From Mikania micrantha (Eukaryota > Streptophyta > Magnoliopsida > Asterales > Asteraceae), in assembly GCA_009363875.1 (NCBI GenBank), contig CM018683.1, forward strand, positions 43,421,815 through 43,485,814: a DNA stretch of 64,000 bases. Direction: 5' to 3'. How positions within the stretch are numbered: the first letter of the stretch is position 1; every line of letters starts with the position of its first letter. This document shows positions 30,641 to 44,002 of the stretch, piece by piece. Position numbers and translations under genes: made by a program. The notes under the pieces were generated by a model. It worked only from the letters and a program-made list of their open reading frames with translations. It ran no database searches and had not been told where the DNA came from.

Positions 30641-33600
30641 TCATTGTTTCCGGCGTTTGACGTTGATTGTTTGAATAGGTGGGGGATATTTGCGCATCAT
30701 CTGATCTTCACGTTCCCACGTGAATTCAGGTCCATGTTTCGAGTTCCATCGGACTCTGAAAATTGGAATCTGACTCTGCTTGAGTTGTCTGACCTCACGG
30801 TCCATGATTTTTACCGGTTCTTCCACGAATCGTAGTTGTTCATCCACTTGGATCTCCTCTAGTGAAATCACAAGTGTCTCATCAGATAAACACTTTTCAG
30901 GTTCGAGACGTGAAATACGTTGTGAGCTCCATCGATTTCGGCTAGTAGGTTGAGTTGGTATGCCACTGGACCAATCCTTGTCAGCATAGCTCTTTTAACG
31001 ATCTCGAGCTGCTGCCATGCGGTTTTTGATTTGTATGATCTTCTCGGTTGTTTCATGTACAAGTTTCGAGCCAGTCAGCTGACTGTCGTCCACTTCCGCA
31101 CAACAGATAGGTGATCGGCATTTCCTGCCATAGAGGGCCTCAAAAGGCGCTGCCTTTAAGCTCGTGTGGTAGCCGTTGTTGTATGAGAACTCTACCAACG
31201 ACAGGTGAGTTTCCCAGCTGTTACCGAAGTCTACTACGCAAGCTCATAGCATGTCTTCTAGTGTTTGAATCTTGTGTTTGCTCTGGCCATCGGTTTGTGG
31301 GTGGTATGCTGTTCTCATATCCAACCGCGTACCAAGCGACTTTTGTAATGATTCCCAGAAGCTCAAAGTGAATCTCGTGTCTCGATCGGAAATGATGGAG
31401 ATTGGCACTCCATGTTGCGAGGCTACTTCCTTGACATAAATTCTTGCTAACTTTTCCATTTTATCATTTTCCTTGATCGCAAGGAAATGTGCTGACTTAG
31501 TGAGTCCATCCACAATTACCCAAATAGTGTCACATCCACTAGGAGTACGGCGTAATTTGGTAATGAAGTCCATAGAGATTCGTTCCCACTTCCACATGGG
31601 ATTTCGGGTTATGTGAGTAATCCGGACGGTTTCTGGTACTCAACCTTGACTTTGGCACAAGTCAAACATTTGCTCACATAAGTGGCGATGTCGGCTTTCA
31701 TGTTTCGCCACCAATAAAGGACTTTCAGATCATGATACATTTTATCCGATCCAGGGTGAATGGAATATCGATACTTATGAGCCTCATCCATCACAAGATC
31801 TCGTAAGCTCCCGTGATGTGGAACCCAGACGCGTTCCATGAAATAGTGTAAGCCGTCTCCTTTTACTTCCAATTGTTTTTCCATTCCCCTTAATGATTCA
31901 ACCACTAGGTTTTCTTCTTTCAATGCCTCAACTTGGATACTACGTATCTGGTCAGGGAGATTGGGATGGATGGTAAGTTTTAAAGCTCGTACCCTCTTGG
32001 GTTTCGAGGTATTCTTCCAGTTTAGGGCATCGGCCACCACGTTGGCTATCCCCGGGTGATACTTTATAGCACACTCATAGTCATTTAGGAGTTCAAGCCA
32101 GCGACGCTGTCGCATGTTCAGTTCCTTTTGCTGGAATAAATGTTGGAGACTCTTATGGTCACTGTTTATAGTACACTTCGTAACATACAAGTAGTGCCTC
32201 CAGACTTTGAGTGCGAATACCACGGCTCCAAGTTCCAAGTCGTGGGTGGTTTAATTCTTCTCATGGACTTTTAGTTTTCGTGAAGCATATGTGATAACCT
32301 TCTCTCGGTGCATCAGCACGCAGTCGAGTCCTTGTATCGAGGCATCGCAGCATACCATGAAGTCGTTCGTTCCATTAGGAAGAGATAAGATAAGTGCACT
32401 ACAGAGCTTCTGCTTGAGAAGTTGGAATGAAACTTCTTGCTTGTCAGTTCAGAGATACTTCTTATCTTTGTGGGTGAGATCTGTGGGTGGTTGGGCTATC
32501 TTTGGAAAATCCTTCAATGAATCGTCAATAATAGCCTGCCAAGCCTAGGAATTGTCGCACTTCAGTTGGGGTCTTTGGTGCTTCCTAGTTCTTGATAGCC
32601 TCTATCAAGGATTTATCCACATGTATTCCTTGTTCATTAACAACATGTCCCAAGAAGACCTCTCAGATCCAGAAGTCGCATTTGGAGAGCTTAGCATACA
32701 CCTTCTCTTGCCATAAGAGTTTGAGAGCCAATCGAAGATGCTCTTCGTGTTTTTCCCTGAGTCTTTGAGTAAATGAGGATATCATCAGTGAATACGATGA
32801 TAAACTTGTCGAGATATGGTTTGCACTCTCTATTTATGAGGTCCATGAATACTACGAGTGCATTAGTCAGACCAAATGGCATGACCAAAAACTCATAATG
32901 GCCATACCTAGTACGAAAAGATGTCTTTGGGATATCTTCCTCTTGAATCCTCAGTTGATGGTACCCAGATCGCAAATTGATCTTGGAGTAGTAACTCGAC
33001 CCTTGTAGTTGATCGAACAGATCATCGATGCGAGGTAAAGGGTAACGGTTCTTGATTGTCACTTTGTTCAACTCACGATCATCGATGCACATACGAAACG
33101 TGCCATCCTTCTTTTTCACGAACAGTACGGAGCTCCCCATGGTGAGAAACTCGGTCTAATGAATCCTTTATCCAACAGTTCTTGTAGTTGGTTGGACAGT
33201 TCCTGCATCTCCGAAGGTGCAAGTCGATAGGGTGCTTGTGCAATGAGTGTTGCTCCCGGCGCAAGATCTATGTGAAACTCCACTTGTTGAGGTGGTGGTA
33301 GTCCTGGTAGATCCTCTGGGAATACGTCAGGATAGTCGCATACGACTGGGATTTCTTCTATTTCCTTCTCCTCTTAGGTCTTGTCGGTGATAAGTGCCGA
33401 TATGGCTGTGTATCCCTTTTGTAGGCATTTGTGAGCTTTCATGCACGAGATGATGTTCAGAGGAGTATCACTCCTTTTGCCATTGATGTTTAAGGTTTCT
33501 CTACTAGGGAGAGGTATGCGCACAATCTTATCGTGGCAAACTATTTCAGCTTGGTTTTCAGACAACCAATCCATGCCTACTATGACATCAAAACTGCCTA

Positions 33601-33721
33601 GTGTGACTCGCATATGAACAATCTTAAACTTATGGTTTGCTAGCTTTAAAGTGCATTCTTTTAGAATGTGTTTAGTTAAAATCAACTTACCATCAGCTAG
33701 CTCTAAAGTGCATTCTTTTTG
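30640..33721 (-). pseudogene. Tekay-type pol remnant, multiply broken
   Basis: Read on the minus strand from 33721: end of protease (the GSFDV and GMDWLS region near 33580-33540), reverse transcriptase (33140-32691), RNase H and integrase zinc region (32238-31609), integrase core (31597-30995) and chromodomain (about 30830-30660). At least six frame changes or stops separate these pieces. Gag and the N-terminal part of the protease, including the DTG site, are absent: sequence changes to a different element at about 33721. It is clearly older than the complete copy at 1214-13206. Confidence 0.88.
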
Positions 33722-34560
33722 AATGAGTTTGTTCATCAGCAATTGGAGAATCAGCATGAAACCAAGCATTATCAGTTGGTTCCTGAAACTGTGCATCAAT
33801 GACATGACCAAATAGTGGAGTATCAACAACATTAGCCCCCCTCTTTGGTCAACCGTTAGCAAATATTATCTTATTCATCACAGTTATTTTGGTGATTGGA
33901 CCAGATTTGGTCAACTGCGGATACAAATGATCAAAGATCATTGTAAGAAAACGTGGATAGTGAAGAAAAATTTCTTTTTCAGAAGCAATGATCAACTTAA
34001 TCATAGAATCAAATATTAACTGACTGATATTGAACTGTTTATTCAATACCAGTGCAGCAATAAGACATTGAAAGGGTCTTGACAGTGTGTCAATCTCGGA
34101 CTTCCTATTTCACATACACATAATCACCACGTGGAAAAAATATTTAAATTGTCCATAAAGATGTTTCTTAATCAGCTAAGAAGCAGTGACGTCACCATTG
34201 TATCCCATTCTGTTAAAAAGTCCACAAATCAGATCATTCAGAAGAGTCATAGGATCATCATCTAAATCCTGGAATTGAAAAGCAGCTCAAATATCTTCTA
34301 TTGAAAACTGAATCGCCATATCACCAATCTTGAATTTGAGCACTGGTGGTTCAACAGCACAATCAAAATCAGCATGATCCCAAAAAGAAGTAATATGATG
34401 CATAGTAATCACTGGATTAGCTGAGATAGCATGAGAAATCCTTGCTTTTTTAGGAAAAGAATGACATCATGAAACATAGATGCTTCCTTTAACTCCTCAT
34501 CTACCAGAGCAACTACATTATGCTTATCGTTGTACAATCGCTGTCCTGTATCAAGGAAAA
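33722..34560 (-). pseudogene. SIRE-like copia third ORF remnant
   Basis: On the minus strand a broken protein reading runs from about 34480 to 33722, the clearest open part being 34046-33849 with a YPRFL segment. This wording is what I remember of the ORF after pol in SIRE-like copia elements of Asteraceae, and it lies downstream of the RNase H remnant at 36540-37269, as such an ORF would. Function is unknown. At its 3' edge it joins the Tekay remnant through a short repeat. Confidence 0.5.
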
Positions 34561-36539
34561 ACAAAAAATTAGTATGAAATTAAAATTTTGAAACATTTAA
34601 AATTTTCAAAATTTTCTAAGTATCAAATTCATCGACACTATCAGTATTAATGATAGTATCAATACACTGTATAGTATAGAACACTTAGTAAAAATATGAA
34701 ACATTTCATCGATAATAATAATATCGATAGTAATATCGATACTAGTAATATCGACCAAGTCATATCAGTACTCAGTACATACATTGTCTACTTAGAAAAA
34801 TTTTGAATATTTCCATCGACACTATTAATATCGATGCTACATTGTTCATCGATACTAATAGTATCGACATATGAACACTTCACCAAATTAAAAAATTCAA
34901 AATTTTCAAATCACAAAATTAACAACGAAAAATAATACAGACTAAACAGACAAACCTGATTATCATTTTAACAACAAAATCCCTTTGATTAATCTGACCA
35001 TCATACTAATTATAAAGAGTGAAAATCAACAAAAAGTCTATAGTATACAAATTATTGAAATGATATTAAAATTGATGTGAAATTGAAGGTTTACCAGCCA
35101 TTTCAGATTCTAATATGATTAACTAACACTGAGTTATGCATCAAACACTATCAAAGATCAAATACTCAATATCGATGAAAGGACACACCAAAAGCACACA
35201 ATATAATCGAACTTGATAGTATCGATCGATATGAGTATCGATACTGATAGTATCGATCTATTGGTATCGACAAAAATTTATTTGATCGATACTAGTAATA
35301 TTGATCTTAATATCGATGCTATCTTTATCGATACTAACAATATCGATGATAAAAAAATTTCCAAAAATAAGTTAACTCTGAATTTTGTTAAAAATTTCAA
35401 ATCAAATATCAAAAACAACTTTTGTATAAAATTAAGAAAAAACACACTTGAAAGGTGAAATGTAATATATTTTTGAAATTTTTGAATTTATAAAACCTAT
35501 AAAAAGAAAATATTTTTTTCTTTTCGATAAAATCTTTGAAAAGATCCATATGAAATCATATTTAACTTATTCTTATTAAAATTTCTAAATTTTCAAATTA
35601 AAATTTATCAACTTAATATACATTCAAGTACAATCATATCAAACTATGTATCTGAACATATAAGCAATATAATCAAATTATGAATAATTAAAATTTGATT
35701 ATTTAGATAAAACTGAAAATACTATAACTTAAATTAAATACCAAGCATTATTATTACAATAATTTAAGTAATAAATTTAAATGAGTCTCACACTTAATTA
35801 GATATTAACCTATACAACCTCAGAATTTATTAAGTATAAAATATATACTGCCATTGATCTTTTTACATATATAATAATTTAATGAAATGGAAATTTCTCA
35901 TTTTGATCAAAACTTTATAGATCAATAAATTAATGCTATGCACTAGTGAGAGTAGGTCTGTGTGAAACACACAACAAAGAGTCACTATGCATATTAATAA
36001 ATGAATGCTATGAATTTTCAGATCTATATTGACATACAACAGAGGAAATTCAGTATATGTTTTAAAAAGATCATTGATGGCATAAGATGTATATATATAA
36101 CTCAACTCTCAATCCATTATTGTTGAAACTTGTGTAAATCAATTTTAAGATAGCGAATTCATAAATTCATATAATTTTGAAATTTGTTGCCTAGTATCAT
36201 TCAAAATAAAGTATTTAAGTTTTTCTTAAATTCAAATTCAATTATTCAATCAAATCAAATATTAATTATATGCTTTAATACACCAATTCAATATCATCAA
36301 CATATGCATGAATATTGACAAATTAAAATTTTAATCATTTAGAAATATCAATTAAAATAAGTCAAAAAATCTATCATTTTTCATAAAACTTGGATGCAAT
36401 TTTCAAAGATTTTAAGTTTTTTTATCAATTATTAAAAATCAAAATCTGAAAGTTTTCAAAAAACTAAAAATTTTAACTAAAAATAAAAACAAACTTTCAA
36501 GTGTTATTTTTCAAAACCTTTCATTCAAAATTGATCATC
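34561..36539 (-). other. AT-rich spacer with ATCGAT motif array
   Basis: About 2 kb with no credible gene, between the copia RNase H remnant and the third-ORF remnant. Between 34640 and 35350 ATCGAT occurs about 14 times, plus several ATCGAC, often as hairpins such as ATCGATACT-GAT-AGTATCGAT near 35240. Frames in this part are composition artefacts. Confidence 0.7.
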
Positions 36540-37269
36540 CCGAGTCCTTATACAAGAGAAGAAAAATGAGTTGAATCAAAAGCTTTTGTGAAAATGTTTG
36601 AAATGTTGTCAACAGTATTAATTTTCAAAAGTTGGATCAACTTTTTCTCTACACAATCTCGAATAAAATGATGTCGAATATCAATGTGTTTTGTTCTTTA
36701 ATGTGAAACAAGATTTTCAGTAATGGCTATTGCAGCTGTATTATCAACAAAAATATGAGTTGTTGTATATTTTAAACCGTAATCTCGCATTTGTTGTTGA
36801 ATCCACAAAACTTGTGAACAACAATTGAAGTAAAAACATACCCAGCCTCACATGTAGAGATGGTTACAGTAAGTTGCTTCTTACGTTGCCAGGTTATAAT
36901 TTTATTACTAAAGAATTGACAATCTCCATTTGTTGAATTTCTGTTAAGATTACAGCCACCATAGTTAGAATTTGAAAAAGATATAAAATCCATACTATCA
37001 TCATAAGGATACCAAAGTCCAAGATTTGGTTTTCCCTTCAAATAGCGAAAAATTCGTTTCACAGCCTTAATATGTGAATCTTTAGGCTTTGCCTGAAATC
37101 TAGAAAACAGACAAACTTCAAAGATTATGTCGGATCGGGATGCAGTTAAGTACACTAAGGAACCAATCATTGAACGATATAGATGTTGATCAACATCTAT
37201 ACCATTCTCATCATTCCATAAATTATGATGAGTACAAATAGGAGTAGAAATTGATGTACAATCATTCAT
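36540..37269 (-). pseudogene. SIRE-like copia RT end and RNase H remnant
   Basis: The frame 37269-36772 holds the end of reverse transcriptase (the GSLVYLTASRSDI stretch) and RNase H up to the KK and CEAGY segment. Beyond a stop the reading continues to about 36540 with an IDIRHHFIRD-like end. Earlier pol domains are missing: plastid rDNA starts about 140 bases to the right. The wording is closest to SIRE/Maximus copia. Confidence 0.85.
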
Positions 37270-37409
37270 CTTGAACTAAAGTTAATGTAAATGACTCAAT
37301 TGTTATAAATATATGTGTAAACAAGCCAAACTCAGCATGAGCTTGCTTGGGCTCCCACTTAGAGTGAAGCAGACATGCGGGCGATCGTAGAAGAAGCAGA
37401 AGCAAGAAT

Positions 37410-37813
37410 GTCATATTGAGTAACGCAAACATTGATAAGAATCCAATGCCCCAAAAACATAAGGGTTTCTCCGTAAGGTTCATCCTCGTAGGGTGAGTTA
37501 GGGCCTAAGATCAGGCCAAAAGATGTACTCGATAGATAAAAGGTAAAAATTTATGTACTACCCCTTATAGGTCCCAAGGGACGGAGGAGGCTAGATTAGC
37601 CAAAAGATGGTTATCAGTTCAAGGATGTCAGGTGACCCTTTTTTAAGTAAGAAGCAATAAAGAAAATGCCTCGAGCCAATGTTCAAGTACCAAGCGCTAC
37701 GGCGTTGAAGTAACCCCTGCCATACTCCCAGCGAAAACTCGAACAACCTTCAAAAAAATGGTACCTTTACCCGAAGCCGAAACATGTGAGTAGGTAGATA
37801 ATACCTAGGGAAC
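37410..37813 (+). pseudogene. Plastid 23S rDNA fragment in the nucleus, left part
   Basis: Sequence from about 37410 reads as a diverged plastid 23S rRNA gene: GTAACGCAAACATTGATAAG, GGTGAGTTAGGGCCTAAGA, GGTCCCAAGGGACGGAGGAG, and CGAGCCAATGTTC to TACCTAGGG. It breaks at 37813 and the next rRNA bases appear at about 50053. Many point changes show that this is an old nuclear copy. The left edge could reach about 37330, but I am unsure. Plastid origin rather than mitochondrial is from memory of the tobacco-type sequence. Confidence 0.8.
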
Positions 37814-38507
37814 TGTAACATCAGTGCTTGAACGGTAGATCGGAATAGTAGGGTTACTATAGATAAGTGTACAGAAATTAATAGTACACTATTTTGTGAA
37901 TATTCTATGTGAAACAGTTTACAGACAATGTAGGAACTCAGTGATGACAGACAACACACACAGACACAACCATGATATGCTTAAACATGTTACACTGTGA
38001 CAGAATACAATGTGTGAATCCACGGTTTAACAGTCATAATCAAATCTGACCACACGAAACTATTATGTGCATGTTAGATAAGACTTTATGATATATAAAC
38101 GTATGTGAGAACATATATAACAAAACAATAACGGACGTCGTTATGTGAGCAATGAAAACTGAGTATTCGTGTGGGTGACGATTCGCACAAATATATCGGT
38201 GGGTTCAATATTCTGAATGATGTCTGATAAATAGAAAACCATATTGGAAAGTAACGTTGTCATCGTATTAGAACGAGTGACGATTCGTACGAATACGAGC
38301 GAAAAAAATACGATCCGATGAAATAGTTAAATTAAACGTTTTCAAAGTTTTAAAAAAAATAAATATAAGATATTTAGTTAATTTATTAGGAATTACCACC
38401 TAAAAATAATTTCAGTAAACCATTTTATAAAAATATAATGTTATTAACGTAACGTTGTAATTAAAACGTAACCGATCGAGACAGAACACGTGAACGAAAC
38501 CTCGGAG

Positions 38508-38515
38508 TATAAAAA
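38508..38515 (+). promoter_or_regulatory. TATA box of long LTR
   Basis: TATAAAAA about 695 bases into the LTR, followed by a CT-rich TCTCTCTCC leader typical of plant LTR promoters. Confidence 0.65.
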
Positions 38516-38982
38516 CCCTTTCTTCTCTCTCCTTCTTCATTTTCCAGCCCCAAAACCTCTCTCTAAAAGCTGAGAATCAGCTTTTCCTCTCTCTACTTCT
38601 CTCTAGAATCTTCAACACTCAACGTCATGAAATCTTAACCAAATTTCACGATTTTGGTGTCAAAACGAACACAACAACGAGTAGATCGCAGAAGTACGAA
38701 GAATCGGACCCTTGGATTATCAAAAATGAGGAAGAATAGTGCTTAAATTAAACTTTCGGTTTTTAGGGTTTTTGCACTTTTTCGACGAGCTGGACTTGTA
38801 ATCGAGTTCTACTCCTTCAAAACCATTAGGATTTGCACGAAAATGGCTTAGGACTACTAGGAACATGTTGGATTAAAGTCTAGAACGTTTGAAGTGGGCT
38901 GGAAAATCAGTGGGAATAGTATCAATGCAAGAACAACCTTCAAGGCTAGTATCGGCAGATCTAGGTTGGAACAGTCAGCTTC

Positions 38983-39369
38983 CATCGACATTATCAAGGT
39001 CGATGGGCTAAGTTCGACCAAGAACTCTTCGACACTACTATCTTCGAAGGATTCCAAAACGATTAAGGCAAGATTTAGTCGATTTTGGTAAGATTGACGG
39101 CATGTATATTGATATTAGGAACAGGTCGACTTTAGTAGTATCAACAGACTTTGGTTTGGCTTTTCATCGATATTAAACATCTGATGGCCATCGATATTAG
39201 CCCAACACCATCGATATTGTTAATTTGACTCAATTTAAGTATAACAAGCCTAGAACCAGCTAAAAAGATTAGGAAATGAGTTTGTAAGACCTGTTAGAAC
39301 ATGGATGTGTCAAATAAAGAGCAATTATGGGTGGTAAGGGTGTTATCCGGTTTTCACTACATCGATATT
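38983..39369 (+). repeat. CATCGATATT motif array in LTR leader
   Basis: Exact CATCGATATT occurs at 39165, 39189, 39209 and 39360, with the variant CATCGACATT at 38983 and several TCGA-containing variants between. The array starts about 1170 bases into the LTR. A CGAACC array occupies the same position in the related LTR at 62442. Confidence 0.75.
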
Positions 39370-41254
39370 AAGTTTCTTGAAAGCTAAATCTATTTTCATT
39401 ATTTTAATATATAAACTTATGTTTTAACAAACAATTTAGTTTAAAAGACCTGGAATTATTAAAGAAAACCATGGGATTACAATGTTAGGACCGATAAAGG
39501 TATTAGGTGACCCTTTGGAGTGTTAACCGATATCAAACTCTTCAACACTAAGGTTTTATGGAAACAAATATGTTCTAAACCCTTTAAAGACATCATCTTA
39601 TACTTTAACAATTATTGGGGGCTAAAACACATGACTGTTTGTCAAACAAAACTATAATATAAGGTGTTAATATCGACATTGATCATAGGAGGTTAAATTA
39701 AAGTTAAACAAAAACCTAGAGTTCATGGGTATCAAATTTAGTAATCTTTGGGATCAATAAATTAAGCCTAATTAGTAAGTACATCAAGTTCATAGTATGA
39801 CAAGTAGCTGTGAATTACAAAGAAACTAAGGAACAAAATGGGACATTGACATAAAGTTGTCACCACCCAACACTTACAGTTTTCACGAGTTGGTATTCGA
39901 TGGGGTTGTTCAATTGAATAACTTTGTTGATCATCAATTCAAGAAGGAACAAGAATCAAATGGAACAACAAAGAACTAGCTAAGGACCTTAAGGTAATCT
40001 AGTAAGATTTACTTAGGTTCTAACATGGTTAACTTATAATTTTCGTAAAAATAACTTAGAGTTCTATTAAAGTATAACGACATATATCATATAACCATAG
40101 GTTTAATGAAATCTTCCTAACTTGTATTACTAAAATGATTTTAAGACAACTTAAATGATTTTCTAACTTATACTTTTATGACTTAAATAAGATTTATAAA
40201 TGATGATTTATTTTAAAGATATATTTTTCATTATCATAAGCATGATATAAATAAGGTTAAATATTTATCAGTTAAGAGTAAGGGTACGATAACTTAGAGA
40301 AATTATAGTAACACACTAGTAATTATATAGGACACATAGTTGCACACCGAAACCAAACCCTATATACGTCAATTATAAGAACTTATAATATTCAAATCAA
40401 AACAAATCAAATTAGGTGTTGAAGCTACATAATCTACAACAAACAAGCGCGCATATTTCTATTTGGTTCAGTTGCATTGCAGCATAGGTGAGTTCATCTG
40501 TCCATTTTGAAACACTTTTGTTTTACTACGAGACTGAGAAACATGTTAACAGTTTTTATATAAATGCTTTATATAAATGTTGTCATGTTTTATGAATTGT
40601 TTATTGTTAACTGTTTATAAATTGTTAACTGTTAAATTATTACTCATTATGTTTATGCTTGAATCTTTATGATTCCATCTATAAACTATAATGATTATAC
40701 AATTTCTCAAAACATATACTTTCCTTAAATGTATACTTTCTTATATTAAAAAACTATTGCTCAAAACTTATACACAAAAATTTTACTCAATATTCAATAC
40801 TTATACTTTATACTAAATACTTTTACTCGGTACTCAGTACTTGTATTCAATGTTCATATTCAATACTTATACTCATATTCTAAGCTCTAAAACATAAGTT
40901 TGTGAGTAATGGGATTCTGGTTGCACATGGTATCGAAAGATCTTAAGTCTGAATAATAAGCATAAGGACTTCGTAACCATTCAGTGTTCTTCGTTGTCAG
41001 CACCTTGTAAGACAGACTGATTGGCCCACTCATACTTACCATTCAGTATTCTTCATAGTCCATCCATGTTTTGTAACGGTGGCTAGGATCATTATGATAC
41101 TATTATTAGACTTGGCGTTTACTAATGGATATCTTCTAACTACGCACCGATGTAGACCATTACACCCAAGTTGCTTCTGTGGATTGATACTGAATGCCAC
41201 ACGTATTCAGTTGTGAACTCAAAACTGTATTCGAACTCTAACGATTGTGGTGTT

Positions 41255-41344
41255 GGTAGGGAGTGAAACGCATAATTATCACTAATAAAAAAATCATATA
41301 TGGCCCGGTATGTGGTGGGCTGGCGGCTGGGCTTGACCTACGTA
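41255..41344 (+). repeat. First unit of a 181-bp tandem repeat (cut by copia)
   Basis: GGCCCGGTATGTGGTGGGC at 41302 is the first of four copies (GTATGTGG cores at 41308, 49100, 49282 and 49479). The copia element splits this unit, and its remaining half is at 48956-49090. Confidence 0.8.
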
Positions 41345-41349
41345 TGCCC
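41345..41349. other. Target duplication TGCCC of nested copia, left
   Basis: It matches TGCCT at 48956-48960 in four of five bases. Confidence 0.8.
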
Positions 41350-42430
41350 TGTTGGATATTAGATGTCCGATTAACGATAAATTCAACGTTACTATGAAAG
41401 GTATGATCCAAAGAGTTACACTTTGGAAGAGAGCGACTTTATTTTAATTGTTAAACATAATATATGATCACGAATTGTCGGTTTTATCGAATTGGCTTTT
41501 ATTATTTATGAAATAATAATCGGTGGGAATTAATTATAGAGATAATTAATTCGTTAAACAAATACAGTTTTGAACTTTATTATGAGGGATTGTTAATTAA
41601 CAAATTGAGAATTAGTTAAACTTTAGATATTTAATTAAATGTTACTAACTAATTGTTAGTTAGTAATATTGGAGAGTAGTAATTAAAAGGTTTAATTACT
41701 AAAAGAGTTTAATTAAATTAAAAGAGTTTAATTTAAATTAAATGTGAAATAAAAGGTGGGAATTCCAATTTTGAATTGGTAATTCTTAGATCCTAAAAAG
41801 GTGGATCTACATTTGACTTTAAATGTAGATCCAACCTCCCACATTTTGAGTAGAACTCTTTCACCCACTCTCCTTTTCTCTTGTGTGGCTGTCGTCCCCT
41901 CTCCTTCGGCTGCCATGGCCGTCGCCCAACACCACCACCATTTTGGTGTTTCGGTCAACTAGCCACTAGCCGGATCAAGTCGTGGTGAGCCATGGGTTGC
42001 ACCGTCGAGTCGAGCTGTGGGTTGCACTGTCAAGCCGTGGACTGAATCGCGAGCCGTATTGAGCCGGATTTGGATTTGAGTTCCTTTTATGATTCGTAGG
42101 ATGAAATCGGGAACTGGGAGATCGTATAGATTCAACTAGCGAGACCGTTACTTGATCCATCGTGTGGATTTGGAACCGCTTCGTAAAAGGTCGATTTCTA
42201 AAACACCCTATGGTTGTGTTGTTTGATTTAATTGTTGTTTAAACGGTTTTTAACTGGATCTTGATTTGGGAATTGTTTCGATTACGAATAGAAAGGTTAT
42301 TAAACTTAAATGCTACCGCTGTGTCAGATCTGATCTGTCAGTTTTTAATCTGGTTTTATGAAAACTGATTTGATCAATTAATACGATTAATTGAAACTAG
42401 TTAAATAAAAGTAACCTAGAATTCCCAATA
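41350..42430 (+). repeat. Nested copia 5' LTR
   Basis: TGTTGGATATTAG to AATTCCCAATA; the end is mutated from the CCCAACA seen at the right LTR. It is about 1.08 kb. Confidence 0.9.
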
Positions 42431-42431
42431 G

Positions 42432-42445
42432 TGGCATCAGAGCGG
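42432..42445 (+). other. Nested copia primer-binding site
   Basis: TGGCATCAGAGCGG lies one base after the 5' LTR and resembles the initiator-Met tRNA complement. Confidence 0.88.
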
Positions 42446-44002
42446 CTTTTACAAACGTTTAAATGCAATTAATAATCGATCTTTGTTTGTTTTTGTTTTG
42501 TCAAAACTTTTGTTTGACAAAAAGATCGAAACTGTGAATGTGATGATTGTGATTGTGATTATGATAATGAATCGAGCCCTAGGATCTGACCCATGTGAAT
42601 GTATATTTTGTTTTGTTTGATTGGTTGGTTTATTTGAAATCTTGTATTTTTGCAGGTATTTGGACCCCATATAATAGATTGGTTTCAATTTTGTAATGTA
42701 ATTTGTACTTTACAATTGTATGATTACAAGACGGAAGATAGAGACAATCAGAGAGATTGAAGATGGAGATCTTGGATCAAGTGGGAGACAACATTCAAGG
42801 CGTTGAATTGTAAACCCTAGCATCGTTCGGTTTGTGTTTGATGACTCGAATTAAACCGAACAAATGAGACTTTGGCTCGTTTCATAATCACATTTTGTTG
42901 CTTATGGTTTTTTAATATTTAAGAAATATAAAACTAGTAAAAACAAATTTTTCACAATCATTGCAAAACGATAAGTAATACAAAAGGAGTTTTGTAGTTA
43001 CTTTAAAAGGTTTTTAAAATAAAAGTGTTTTATTTTAATAAAACAATTTATAAAATAAAATGTTTATATTATAAAATTAGAACTTGTTAGTTTAAAATGA
43101 TTCGCGACAACTACCGACTTAGTTTAGATATGGTATTTAAAACTAATCGAGTCAAGAGTTGAAAGGAGTTTCAAACTATCGCAAATCAAGAACAAATATG
43201 ATTTTGTTAAAATGAAATTGTACGATTTGTGTCATGCCTCAAATTGTTCAATAATTTTAAACTAAAACAATAAAATCAATACGATTGATTAGACTAACAA
43301 ATTCACGATTATGAACAATTTAGTTTTAATAAGGTATTAAAACAAATTATGTCAAAATTGAAATAGGATTTCAATTAGATAGTGAATAAATAAAATAGAT
43401 ATTTTATAAAATGCACAACTATCCTCATTAAAAATTAGTTGTCCATAATGTTTTTGAAACAGAAAAGCGATTAATTAAAATGATTAAATGACTCATTGGT
43501 CAAGATGTTTATTTTCTAAATATGTAAGCCTAGAGTTAGTGCTTACCCTGCTGTAGGTTTATATATTAGAAAATGATAAGTATTTTGATTTGAATGCCAC
43601 CTTAGATTTGAGACACTTTATAAATTTGACCTAAAATTTAGTGTTAGTGCTTAACGTGCACTAGGTCTATGGTTTTATTGAAAAGGAATGATAGCGATTC
43701 CTCATTCAGTCAAAAATCGTAAGGCACGTACTTGAAGAGTCAAGTTGGCATAGTTGGGGTAAATGTACAAAGGTAGAAATGAGTGTTCTAACAAACCCCA
43801 AAACGGGAGGATTATGATTGTCATAATTGGTTATCGTAACCCTCCTGTATTATTGTTAACAGTAAATAGAGAGCTTAGCCAATTCACTGTTCATTAAATA
43901 AACAGGATCTCACAATTATAAATTAATTTTGTTAATGAGTCATAATTAATTTGGGATTATATAAAGCATGAAATACTAAAACCTTTCTTTTGAATTTTAT
44001 AG

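Noticed and set aside
35213..35458. 81-residue Ile/Asp-rich frame
   Set aside because: Results from the ATCGAT motif array; not a protein gene.
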